The notes under the pieces are model-generated. The model was not told the DNA's origin, made no database searches, and worked only from the letters and a program-made list of their open reading frames with translations. DNA of 64,000 bases from DATFVA01 sp963711455 (GTDB lineage: Bacteria; Bacteroidota; Ignavibacteria; Ignavibacteriales; Ignavibacteriaceae). Below, one piece after another: positions 38,713-46,934 of this stretch (the stretch's first letter is position 1; the number at the start of each line of letters is the position of its first letter). The translations under genes and the position numbers were made by a program. The stretch covers positions 168,360-232,359 of the forward strand of contig CAVQEH010000009.1 in assembly GCA_963711455.1 (NCBI GenBank). The letters are read 5' to 3'.

Positions 38713-40851
38713 TTACACTTTTGATTTGGAATAATTGCCCGAAGCTTTAATCGTATGATTCATAAGCCATTCCTGTGAATCAATTTTTTTAGCTCTCTCC
38801 TCGCAGTTTCTATGATAATATTTCATGTCGGGTTGAAGAATTCTTGCTTTAACATTATCCTTAAGAGAAGCTTTAATGAGTGTACGGTTGATTTCATCCT
38901 TTAATTTCTGATCCTCAATAGGGTAAGCTATTTCAACTCTCCGGTCAAGGTTTCTTTGCATAAAATCAGCACTGCTTAAATAAATTTCTTCTTCACCGTT
39001 ATTATAAAAATAATAAACCCTGCTGTGCTCAAGGTATCTTCCCACAATGCTGGTAACTTCTATATTTTCACTTAAGTCCTTTACTCCCGGTACAAGGCAG
39101 CATATACCCCGACAAATTAATTTTATAATTACTCCTGCATTCGATGCTTCATACATCGCACATATTAATGCCGGATCTACAACAGAATTTAATTTAAAGA
39201 TAAGCTTTCCTTCTCCACCTGCTTTAACATTTTCTATTTCACGGTTTATTAGCTCGAGAAATTTTTCCCGCATATTTATCGGGGCTACTATAAGCTTTTT
39301 GAAATTTGTTTGTTTGCTGTAACCTGTAAGGTAGTTGAATATATCAGCAACATCTGTACAGATATCATCATCATCTGTAAAGAATCCTAAATCAGTATAA
39401 ATTTTTGCAGTTACGGAATTATAATTTCCGGTTGAAAGATGAACATATCTTTTAACTCCATCACTTTCTTTTCTTACAACTAAAATCATTTTTGCGTGTG
39501 TTTTCAATCCTACTAATCCGTAAACAACATGAACACCAACTTTTTCGAGTTCTCTTGCCCAGAAGATATTATTTTCTTCATCAAACCTTGCTTTCAACTC
39601 CACAAGAACTGCGACCTGCTTTCCTCTTTCAGCAGCTTCGACCAGGTATTTAATAATGGGGGAATCGGGTCCGACGCGGTAAAGAGTCTGCTTGATTGCA
39701 AGAACATCCGGATCAATAGAAGCTTCTTTTATAAAATCGATTACAGGTGTAAAAGAATGATAAGGATGATGAAGAAGTAAGTCTCTTTGCTTAATAATAG
39801 AAAACATATCTTCATCATCATCAAAAGCTTTTGGGATTATGGGATAATATGGTTTAAACTTGTGCTGATGAAGCGGAAGATCGTAAAGAGTCATAATATC
39901 GCTTAAGCCGAGAGGTCCATCGAAAACATGAACATCTTCCTTCGTAATCTGAAGATTCTCCATTAATGTTTCCAGCATAAAATCAGGCATCTTGTCGGCA
40001 ACTTCAAGTCTTACAACTTTTCCAAACCGTCTCAGCCTTATGTTTTCTTCAATAACATTAAGCAGATCATCGGCTTCGTCTTCCTGAAGTTCAATATCAG
40101 TGTCTCTTGTAATTCTGAACCTGTGAGCTTCAACTATTTCCATTCCCGGAAATAAAAGTGGAAGGTTGGCTCTTATAAGATCACCAAGCCAGACGAACCT
40201 TGCATTAAAATTTCCATTGTTTTGTATTTTTTTCTCAGGGTTCAAAATTGTATCAATCCGGAGTAGTCTTGGTAAAATACTCGGAACTTTAACACGGGCA
40301 AAATGATTTTCACCATTTGGTTTTCGAACAAGTATAGCAAGACTTAAACTTAAGTTGGAGATATAGGGAAAAGGTCTGCCCGGATCGAAAGCAAGAGGTG
40401 TAAGGACAGGATAAATTTCCTTTTTAAAATACTCAGTTAATTTATTTTGTTCATCATCCTTAAGTGTAGGATAATCGCAAATATTAATATTATTCTTTCT
40501 AAGTTCCGGTACAACCTTATTTAGCCAGAGATCAAAAACCTGGTCGAGCATTGGCTTAACACATTTTTCTATTTTCTGTAATTGTTCTCTTGGAGTATGC
40601 CCGTCAATAGAAGGCTCAAGCACATTTGCTGCTATCTGCTCTTTAAGACCGCTTACTCTAATCATATAAAATTCATCAAGGTTGGTATGAAATATTGAAA
40701 TGAATTTTACCTTTTCAAGCAGCGGAAGAGAAGGATCCAGTGCTTCTTCCAGAACCCTGCGATTAAACTCCACCCAGCTTAAATCCCGGTTAAAGAAGAA
40801 CTTAGGGTCATGATATTTTTTTAATAACTCTTTTGCAGTCATTTTAATCAA
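38713..40851 (-). CDS. ppk1: Polyphosphate kinase 1
   Basis: Makes long-chain polyphosphate from ATP. At 712 residues the protein has the full four-domain layout: the N-terminal FFNRDLSWVEFNRRVLEEA motif, the head domain, and two phospholipase-D-like domains with the conserved His motifs HAKMILVVRK and LEHSRVYYF, plus the YLSSADFMQRNLDRRVE signature. No exopolyphosphatase gene lies beside it. ATG start. Confidence 0.96.
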   Translation of the reverse strand: MIKMTAKELLKKYHDPKFFFNRDLSWVEFNRRVLEEALDPSLPLLEKVKFISIFHTNLDEFYMIRVSGLKEQIAANVLEPSIDGHTPREQLQKIEKCVKPMLDQVFDLWLNKVVPELRKNNINICDYPTLKDDEQNKLTEYFKKEIYPVLTPLAFDPGRPFPYISNLSLSLAILVRKPNGENHFARVKVPSILPRLLRIDTILNPEKKIQNNGNFNARFVWLGDLIRANLPLLFPGMEIVEAHRFRITRDTDIELQEDEADDLLNVIEENIRLRRFGKVVRLEVADKMPDFMLETLMENLQITKEDVHVFDGPLGLSDIMTLYDLPLHQHKFKPYYPIIPKAFDDDEDMFSIIKQRDLLLHHPYHSFTPVIDFIKEASIDPDVLAIKQTLYRVGPDSPIIKYLVEAAERGKQVAVLVELKARFDEENNIFWARELEKVGVHVVYGLVGLKTHAKMILVVRKESDGVKRYVHLSTGNYNSVTAKIYTDLGFFTDDDDICTDVADIFNYLTGYSKQTNFKKLIVAPINMREKFLELINREIENVKAGGEGKLIFKLNSVVDPALICAMYEASNAGVIIKLICRGICCLVPGVKDLSENIEVTSIVGRYLEHSRVYYFYNNGEEEIYLSSADFMQRNLDRRVEIAYPIEDQKLKDEINRTLIKASLKDNVKARILQPDMKYYHRNCEERAKKIDSQEWLMNHTIKASGNYSKSKV

Positions 40852-41000
40852 ATATTAAAAATGGGCAAACAATATAGCTTATTATCAGCTTAAATTCTTG
40901 GAAAAAATGAATCAAAAAGCATTCCTGTTTGCAGCTTAAAATAAAGTAGAATTTAATCGTACTGAAAAGGCCTGGTAAATTTTTCTTATAGGAATAAAAG

Positions 41001-41023
41001 AAGAGGTGAAATAATCACCTCTT
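41001..41023 (-). terminator. Terminator of the deoxyhypusine-synthase-like gene
   Basis: On the minus strand AAGAGGTGA/TCACCTCTT forms a perfect 9-base stem with a 5-base loop, followed by CTTTTAT. It starts 13 bases after the stop. Confidence 0.8.
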
Positions 41024-41036
41024 TACCGGATGAAAA

Positions 41037-42080
41037 TCAACTGTTAACTTTTTCTACCTGGAAAATCTTCTGAAATTCCTTTGGTTTTCTTTCTTTCCAG
41101 CTTCCTTTATGATAGGCATAACCTGCGATTAGCGGCATTGCAATTGTAGCTTCCGAATAAACCATTTGTTCTGATGAAGTTGAAACTTTTCCCCAGCTGC
41201 TCGCTTCTTTTAAAGTTGAACTTGAAAGGGCGCCGTCTCTTACATCAGCAACTGTAATCTGAATAGCATATTTATGCATCGGCGCATCTTCTTTTAATAT
41301 ATCTGCTGCAACAACGATATCCTGTGTAAAGTTTTTAGGAACGCCGCCGCCAACCATAAATATTCCAGTTTCCTTAGAGGCAAGTTTTATTTTTGTAAGA
41401 TCAAGAAAATCCTTTGCCGAATCGATTGAAGCATGTTTATCAGGATTTTCAGTCTGGTGAATTATAAATCCAAATCCGGCAGAACAATCCGAAAAAGCGG
41501 GAACAAAAATGGGAACTTTCTTCTGATAGCATGCCCAAATTACAGAATCATCTACTTTAGGTCCGCCGCTATTTTCAAGGTACTTTCCGAATTCAAATAA
41601 TAGTTCACGTGAAGAGTATGGTTTTGGTTCAAGGCTATTAAATATTTTTGCACAGGTTTCATCACAAATACGCAGTTCATCTTCATCAATATAAGTATCA
41701 TAAATTCTGTCGATGTGCAAATCTCTTAAAAGATTATCATCGCTGAAGGGGGTTCCTATGTAATGTTTGAATCCGAGTGCCTCAAAAAAATCCTGGTCAA
41801 CCATTATTGCCCCGGTTGAAACAATTGCATCAACCATATTATTCATTACGAGATCGTAAACTACTTTTTTAAGTCCCGCACTAAAGATGCTCCCTGCAAG
41901 AGTTAGAATAACTGTACAGTCTTTATCTTTTAACATTGTGTCAAAAATTTTCGCAGCCCGGTTCAAATCTCTTGATGAAAAAGCCATATGTTCAAAAGCA
42001 TCAACCAGATGAATTACATTATGCTTTTTAATATCAATATGTTGAATCACTTCCTTCAGGAAATCTTTTTTACTTGCCAT
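41037..42080 (-). CDS. Deoxyhypusine synthase family protein
   Basis: A 347-residue homologue of deoxyhypusine synthase, which in eukaryotes and archaea moves an aminobutyl group from spermidine to eIF5A. NAD-site and fold motifs are visible (TLAGSIFSAGLKKVVYDL, STGAIMVDQDFFEALG, FMVGGGVPKNFTQDIV) and the catalytic Lys298 is kept in EASSWGKVS. Bacteria lack eIF5A, so the acceptor differs; related bacterial enzymes act on polyamines, for instance to make homospermidine. No other polyamine gene is visible nearby. Its upstream region carries the TGTCGA palindromes. Confidence 0.9.
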   Translation of the reverse strand: MASKKDFLKEVIQHIDIKKHNVIHLVDAFEHMAFSSRDLNRAAKIFDTMLKDKDCTVILTLAGSIFSAGLKKVVYDLVMNNMVDAIVSTGAIMVDQDFFEALGFKHYIGTPFSDDNLLRDLHIDRIYDTYIDEDELRICDETCAKIFNSLEPKPYSSRELLFEFGKYLENSGGPKVDDSVIWACYQKKVPIFVPAFSDCSAGFGFIIHQTENPDKHASIDSAKDFLDLTKIKLASKETGIFMVGGGVPKNFTQDIVVAADILKEDAPMHKYAIQITVADVRDGALSSSTLKEASSWGKVSTSSEQMVYSEATIAMPLIAGYAYHKGSWKERKPKEFQKIFQVEKVNS

Positions 42081-42193
42081 TACTTTCTCCTTGTATAAAA
42101 TATTTTTTTGAATAAAATAAAATAATAATAATCAAATGAAAAAATACCCCAACGTTTTGCTAAATTTTTCCGGAATAAACATAATGCAGATAT

Positions 42194-42212
42194 ATGTCGA
42201 TGAGATCGACAT
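42194..42212. promoter_or_regulatory. Inverted repeat 1 with TGTCGA half-sites
   Basis: ATGTCGAT-GAG-ATCGACAT, a perfect 8-base inverted repeat, about 115 bases upstream of the deoxyhypusine-synthase-like start. A dimeric repressor or an RNA hairpin could explain it. Confidence 0.5.
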
Positions 42213-42221
42213 GTTTTTACA

Positions 42222-42254
42222 ACGTGTCGAAAGATTGGGAAAATATCGACACGT
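42222..42254. promoter_or_regulatory. Inverted repeat 2 with TGTCGA half-sites
   Basis: ACGTGTCGA (42222-42230) and TCGACACGT (42246-42254), a perfect 9-base inverted repeat with a 15-base gap. It shares the TGTCGA core with inverted repeat 1, 9 bases away. Confidence 0.5.
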
Positions 42255-42306
42255 ACAATATTCTATTTTAAGAAATTCCTGGATAGACTAAGTGCTCGAA
42301 AGGAAT

Positions 42307-43345
42307 TTAAAAGAAAACCTTTGCAACTCTCAAAATTCCCTGCTTCCATGGAACACGGTGTGAAACTCCACTCTGGTTTTTAAACTCCTCAAAATGTTCC
42401 TTGTACCATTTGTAGTTTCTTACAAGTGCATCTTTGTTAGAGTATTTCGGTTTATAACCAAGTTTCTTTTCTGCTTTTTCAATCGATACAAAAGAATCTT
42501 TAGATGCCGTTTCATATACCCATTTATATAATGGCGAAAGATTCATCGATTCAAGAATTCTTAGAGTCCATATTATAGGTTTTTCCGGTAACCCTACAAT
42601 CTTTTTATTAAACCCGGCAGCATCAAGCACCGACTGATAGTCTTCTTTCATAGTTGTGAATTCTTTTGCACCGATATTAAATGTATCATTAACAATATCT
42701 GCCGGTAAAGTAGCACATGAATAAATTGCATCACAAAGATCCTCAACATCCAAAAGCTGGTAACGGTTATTTCCATTGCCTATCATTGGAAACCCTTTGC
42801 CGTCTTTAGCCCAGTCATAAAGTAAATCAAATACACCAAGCCGCTCCGGTCCCACAAAAGACTTTGGTCGGATGACCGGTACGCACATTCCTTTTTTTCT
42901 GTACTTGATGCATTCCTCTTCAGCCTGAATTTTTGCTTTGCCGTAAGCTCCAACACCATCAAGCTTATCATCTTCTTTTAACGGATGATGATCGGGGATA
43001 CCGTAAACTGCAGTTGAGGAAATATGAATGAATCTTTTTACTTTTTGTTTTTCAGCTTCTTCAAGAAGATTTTTTGTTCCTTCGATATCTGTGGAAAAGA
43101 TATCTTCAGGTTTATAAAGCGGTAATGCTGCCGCCGTATGAACTACAACATCAATTCCATTCATTGCTTTCTGAACATCATTTTTATTCCTGATATCTCC
43201 TTTGATTTTTTCTATCTTATCATTCATATCAGGATAATCGAATTCAACTATATCAAGAGAAACAATGTTTTCTCCTTGAGCATGTAATATGTCTTATGAG
43301 ATTGATTCCTAAAAATCCGGCTCCGCCGGTAACGAGAAATTTCAT
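42307..43345 (-). pseudogene. NAD-dependent epimerase/dehydratase, frameshifted near its N-terminus
   Basis: An extended short-chain dehydrogenase that usually acts on nucleotide sugars. The start at ATG 43345 gives MKFLVTGGAGFLGINLIRH, the Rossmann motif, but that frame stops soon after. A 2-base gap at about 43285-43291 separates it from the rest (HAQGENIVSLDI onward). Restoring AT rejoins a 346-residue protein with ISSTAVYG, the catalytic YGKAK and a normal C-terminus. The rest of the gene is intact and shows no decay, so an assembly error or a recent mutation is likely. A start at the internal ATG 43227 would lack the cofactor site. Confidence 0.82.
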
Positions 43346-43462
43346 TTTGTATACCCGAAATTTTGAAAATAACTTTCAAAACTAATAAAAATGAAATATG
43401 CTTCAAAGACTGAAAGTGCTTTTATTTCTTGATAAAAGCTCCGTATTAAATTATGTTTCAAT

Positions 43463-44209
43463 ATGAGTTCGGAATTAAAAACAAATAAGAACGATTATCC
43501 TTTTTTCGGATTTTCAATGTCGTTGTTCCTTCATGCTTTAATCATTACAGCAGCTGCATTTATAATGAATTCATCGCTGAATGAAACGAAAGTAGGGTCG
43601 TACGTTCAACTTAGTACAATTGAATCTAAGCCGGCATTAGACGAAATTAAACCTGGGAATGAAATTAAAAATGAACAGAAAGAAGTTATCGAAAAAAATA
43701 AATCTTCTGAAAAAGAAATAATTCCGGAAGAAACTAAACCGGTTAAAAATTCAACAGAAGCGTTTTTCTATAATTTTTCTGACAGCCTTGCTGATACCAC
43801 AAACCTTGTTCAGGTTTATAAAGAAAATACTCTTAACGTTTCCATAAAATATCCGGCAGGATGGACGTACCTTGATCAGGATGTGAGGAATAAACTGGAT
43901 GGGGTAACATTCTGGACTTCACAGTCAAAGTATAACCCGCCGCCTTATGTACATGTTGAAGTAAAAGATAAAGATCTTTTCAATCCCAAAAGATTTCAAC
44001 ATAGATATGCAACACGAAATTACGCTGTCTATTATAATGATCCTGAGGAACTTGCTGGACAAGTCAATCAAATTATTTATATTAGAACGAACACTGATGA
44101 AGATTATAGCTTGAAGCTAATTATGAACAGTGAGGAAGCGTTCAAAAGTTTTCAACCGGTATTTTTTGGCATGGTGAAATCTTTTAAATATGGCAGTAAG
44201 TTTTTTTAA
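43463..44209 (+). CDS. TonB-like N-terminal membrane anchor protein, function unknown
   Basis: A 248-residue protein with no family I can name with confidence. A single membrane segment (FGFSMSLFLHALIITAAAFIM) near residue 25 resembles the TonB N-terminal anchor. A Lys/Glu-rich linker follows, and then a C-terminal domain from about residue 118 (LNVSIKYPAGWTYLDQDV ... FGMVKSFKYG) that recalls PsbP-like folds. No ExbB or ExbD gene is adjacent, so a TonB energy-transfer role is not supported. ATG start; 29 bases upstream of the DUF4412 gene. Confidence 0.6.
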   Translation: MSSELKTNKNDYPFFGFSMSLFLHALIITAAAFIMNSSLNETKVGSYVQLSTIESKPALDEIKPGNEIKNEQKEVIEKNKSSEKEIIPEETKPVKNSTEAFFYNFSDSLADTTNLVQVYKENTLNVSIKYPAGWTYLDQDVRNKLDGVTFWTSQSKYNPPPYVHVEVKDKDLFNPKRFQHRYATRNYAVYYNDPEELAGQVNQIIYIRTNTDEDYSLKLIMNSEEAFKSFQPVFFGMVKSFKYGSKFF

Positions 44210-44238
44210 TTAATAAAATTATTTATAACGGAGGTTCT

Positions 44239-44889
44239 ATGAAGCTTAGCATCATTAGTCTTTTTATATTATTAGTTGCAGTATTAACTGTAACTAATAA
44301 AGTTTATGCCCAGGAAAATTTTGAGGGGAAAGTTACTTTCAACATCTTTGATAACGGTGAAACCCATTCAATGGATTATTATATGAAAGATGGTAAAATT
44401 TGTTTTGATTCAAATGAAAAAGAGGGAAGAGGTCAGTTTGTTATGGATCCTTCGTCGAAACAGATTTTGATAATTATGCCTGATCAGAAAATGTATATGG
44501 AAATGCCAATGCCTGAAGCTAAAATAAATTCACAAACAGAAAAAGGAATGAATGAGAATGCTGATTTTTCTAATACAGGGGAGACTAAAGAAATATTAGG
44601 ATATAATGCTGAAAAATGGGTTTATAAAAATGGTGATGATCAGGGTGAAGCATGGCTGACAAAAGATATCGGCTCTTTTATCTGGTTTAACAACCCAATG
44701 ATGAATGATGAAAGTAAACCTCAATGGATGAAGGATCTAAAAGAAGGTGGTTATTTTCCTCTATTGGTTACAGAGAATGGCAAAAAGGTTTTTGAAGTAA
44801 CCAGTATTGAAAAAAAATCTGTCGATAAATCCTTGTTTGAACCTCCTGCTGGATTCAAGAAAATGGATATCCCGAACATGCATAAATAA
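44239..44889 (+). CDS. DUF4412 domain exported protein
   Basis: A 216-residue secreted protein with a signal peptide ending KVYAQ. It then reads ENFEGKVTFNIFDNGETHS and YYMKDGKICFDS, typical of DUF4412, and ends with the FEVTSIEKKSVDKSLFEPPAGFKKMD motif common in those proteins. Function is unknown; many are periplasmic or surface proteins. A clear ribosome site (GGAGG) precedes the ATG. A terminator follows. Confidence 0.85.
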   Translation: MKLSIISLFILLVAVLTVTNKVYAQENFEGKVTFNIFDNGETHSMDYYMKDGKICFDSNEKEGRGQFVMDPSSKQILIIMPDQKMYMEMPMPEAKINSQTEKGMNENADFSNTGETKEILGYNAEKWVYKNGDDQGEAWLTKDIGSFIWFNNPMMNDESKPQWMKDLKEGGYFPLLVTENGKKVFEVTSIEKKSVDKSLFEPPAGFKKMDIPNMHK

Positions 44890-44906
44890 TTATGAATTTT
44901 AATTTA

Positions 44907-44934
44907 CCCCTCTATAATGAAAGAGGGGCTTTTT
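44907..44934 (+). terminator. Intrinsic terminator after the DUF4412 gene
   Basis: CCCCTCT/AGAGGGG stem with an 8-base loop followed by CTTTTTAT. It isolates the downstream ribosomal protein operon. Confidence 0.85.
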
Positions 44935-45017
44935 ATATCATAATCTGTAAATTTATGATTCGAATTGAAACTGTGCCGGACAAAAAAGTATTTTGAATAG
45001 TGTCTTCCCGAAAAATC

Positions 45018-45046
45018 TTGACATTTTTAGTTATTAAGATTAAATT
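45018..45046 (+). promoter_or_regulatory. Candidate promoter of rplM-rpsI
   Basis: TTGACA at 45018-45023 and TAAATT at 45041-45046 with a 17-base spacer, 46 bases before the start codon. The -35 element is perfect and the -10 matches four of six bases. Promoter consensus for this group is not certain. Confidence 0.35.
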
Positions 45047-45091
45047 TCTTCTCTTTATTAGAAATGATTTCAGGTTTCGGAGGTAAAAAAC

Positions 45092-45541
45092 GTGAAGCAG
45101 GAAAAAATAACGCCTTTTATAAGTACGGCTGAGGCTGATAGAAAATGGTATCTTGTTGATGCAACAGACCAGGTGCTGGGAAGGCTTGCTACAAAAGTAG
45201 CAAGAATTATTCGCGGCAAAAATAAAACAACATTTACTCCAAATGCAGATACTGGTGATTTCGTTGTAGTAATAAATGCTGATAAAGTTAAAGTGACAGG
45301 GAAAAGAGAATTCTTAAAAACATATACTCATTATTCCGGTTATCCTGGTGGATTAAAAACCAGGACATTTGAAGAGCTTATGGCAAAGAAACCTGAATTT
45401 GTAATTGAGAGCGCCGTAAAAGGAATGCTTCCTAAAAACAGGCTCGGGAGAAAGCTCATTAAAAAATTAAAAGTATATACCGGTGAATCTCATCCTCATG
45501 AGGCACAGAAACCCGAATCAATTATTTTAACGGAGAAATAA
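45092..45541 (+). CDS. rplM: 50S ribosomal protein L13 (uL13)
   Basis: Ribosomal protein of 149 residues that binds 23S rRNA early in large-subunit assembly. The motif KWYLVDATDQVLGRLATKVA and the later HYSGYPGGLK and GMLPKNRLGRKL are diagnostic. GTG start at 45092 after a strong ribosome site (GGAGG). Its stop overlaps the rpsI start by one base (TAATG), so the two are translationally coupled. Confidence 0.98.
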   Translation: MKQEKITPFISTAEADRKWYLVDATDQVLGRLATKVARIIRGKNKTTFTPNADTGDFVVVINADKVKVTGKREFLKTYTHYSGYPGGLKTRTFEELMAKKPEFVIESAVKGMLPKNRLGRKLIKKLKVYTGESHPHEAQKPESIILTEK

Positions 45542-45927
45542 TGGCTGATACTATTTATATAGGAAGAAGAAAAGAATCTGTTGCCAGAGTTATTCTGAGA
45601 AATGGAAATGGAAAGATAACAGTAAATGGAAAAGAATTTGAACATGCATTTCCTCAGCTATTAAGCAGGGAAGATATTCTAAATCCGTTTAAAGTAACTG
45701 AAACATCAGGAAATTACGATGTGATCGTTAATGTTCAGGGTGGAGGAACTACCGGGCAGGCACAGGCAATAAGACTTGGAATTTCACGTGCGCTTACAGA
45801 AATAAATCCTGATTTTCGTCCTGCTCTTAAGAAAGAAGGATTCTTAACCAGGGATCCCAGGATGGTTGAACGTAAAAAATACGGCAGACCGAAAGCAAGA
45901 AAAAGATTCCAGTTCTCTAAGAGGTAA
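45541..45927 (+). CDS. rpsI: 30S ribosomal protein S9 (uS9)
   Basis: A 128-residue small-subunit protein whose Lys/Arg-rich C-terminal tail (KARKRFQFSKR) reaches the P-site tRNA. TIYIGRRKESVARV at the start and GGGTTGQAQAIRLGISRAL in the middle identify it. It overlaps rplM by one base. About 200 bases separate it from rpsB, including the dispersed repeat and the rpsB leader. Confidence 0.98.
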   Translation: MADTIYIGRRKESVARVILRNGNGKITVNGKEFEHAFPQLLSREDILNPFKVTETSGNYDVIVNVQGGGTTGQAQAIRLGISRALTEINPDFRPALKKEGFLTRDPRMVERKKYGRPKARKRFQFSKR

Positions 45928-45940
45928 TTTTATATATATT

Positions 45941-45967
45941 CTTGAACTTGAACTTACTCTTGAACTT
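45941..45967. repeat. Dispersed 27-base repeat, copy 2 (inverted relative to copy 1)
   Basis: CTTGAACTTGAACTTACTCT plus seven bases; it is the reverse complement of 2496-2522 with one mismatch. It lies 13 bases after the rpsI stop. Confidence 0.6.
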
Positions 45968-46041
45968 TCTTCACGGTTGGAGAATAGAGTAAGGAAAAAC
46001 TTAATTCATTATTTAATAAACACACATACTTTCTGATTTAC

Positions 46042-46122
46042 CTCCTGTGTCCCTTAAAAACCGGGATGAAAGGTAAAAAAGACGAAAGTAGAAGTTCCCG
46101 GTTAACGGGATATAAACAGGAG
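46042..46122 (+). promoter_or_regulatory. Structured rpsB leader that pairs with the Shine-Dalgarno site
   Basis: Three helices can stack: CTCCTGT (46042-46048) with ACAGGAG (46116-46122), TCCC (46050-46053) with GGGA (46107-46110), and AACCGGGA (46059-46066) with TCCCGGTT (46096-46103). The outer helix contains the AGGAG ribosome site of rpsB, 5 bases before its ATG. An alternative small hairpin, CCCG-GTTAA-CGGG (46097-46109), would break the two inner helices. This is the layout of an autoregulatory leader; the ligand (perhaps S2 itself) is inference. Confidence 0.6.
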
Positions 46123-46127
46123 ACAAA

Positions 46128-46910
46128 ATGCAAAAGCTAGACTTAACTCAGCTTATTGAAGCTGGTGCACATTTCGGGCATTTAACCCGCCGTTGGAATC
46201 CTAAAATGAAACCCTATATTTTCATGGAGAAGAATGGGATTCACATAATTGATTTAAAGAAAACCCAACTTATGCTTGTTTCTTCTGCAGATAATCTTTC
46301 AAGGTTGGTCTCAGATGGTAAGAAAGTTCTTTTTGTAGGTACAAAAAAACAGGCAAAGGGAGTAATTGAAAGTGAAGCTAAACGATGTGACATGAACTGG
46401 GTAAGTGAAAGATGGCTGGGAGGAATGCTTACAAATTTTGCTACAATACGGAAAAGCGTAAAAAGACTTAACAATATTGAAAAACAGGAAACTGATGGTA
46501 CATTCGATAAAATCACAAAAAAAGAAAGACTCTTTCTAACACGTGAAAAAGATAAGCTGAAAAAAGTTCTTGAAGGCGTTGAATCTATGAACAGGCTTCC
46601 GGGAGCCTTATTTGTAGTTGATATTAAAAAAGAATCAATTGCAGTTAAAGAAGCGTTAAGGCTTAATATTCCTGTCTTTGCAATGGTGGATACAAACTGC
46701 GACCCTGATCCGATTAATTACATTGTTCCTTCTAATGATGATGCCGTTAATACGATAGAACTAATCGTGAAATATATGGCTGATGCTGTGATTGAAGGTG
46801 TTGCTAAAGCAAAAGAACAGAAAGCTGAGGAAGCAGCAGAAAGAGAAAGAATCAAAAAAGAAAAAGAGCAGGAAGCTTCTGAACATAAAGAAGAAACTGC
46901 TTCTGAATAA
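46128..46910 (+). CDS. rpsB: 30S ribosomal protein S2 (uS2)
   Basis: A 260-residue S2. The LIEAGAHFGHLTRRWNPKM and FVGTKKQAKGVIESEAKR motifs and WLGGMLTNFATIRKSV are diagnostic. The C-terminal tail (about residues 226-260) is a charged Glu/Lys extension. The next gene, tsf, starts 24 bases downstream. ATG start after AGGAG in a strongly paired leader. Confidence 0.98.
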   Translation: MQKLDLTQLIEAGAHFGHLTRRWNPKMKPYIFMEKNGIHIIDLKKTQLMLVSSADNLSRLVSDGKKVLFVGTKKQAKGVIESEAKRCDMNWVSERWLGGMLTNFATIRKSVKRLNNIEKQETDGTFDKITKKERLFLTREKDKLKKVLEGVESMNRLPGALFVVDIKKESIAVKEALRLNIPVFAMVDTNCDPDPINYIVPSNDDAVNTIELIVKYMADAVIEGVAKAKEQKAEEAAERERIKKEKEQEASEHKEETASE

Positions 46911-46934
46911 TTTTAATTGAAAGGGAATTAGAAA

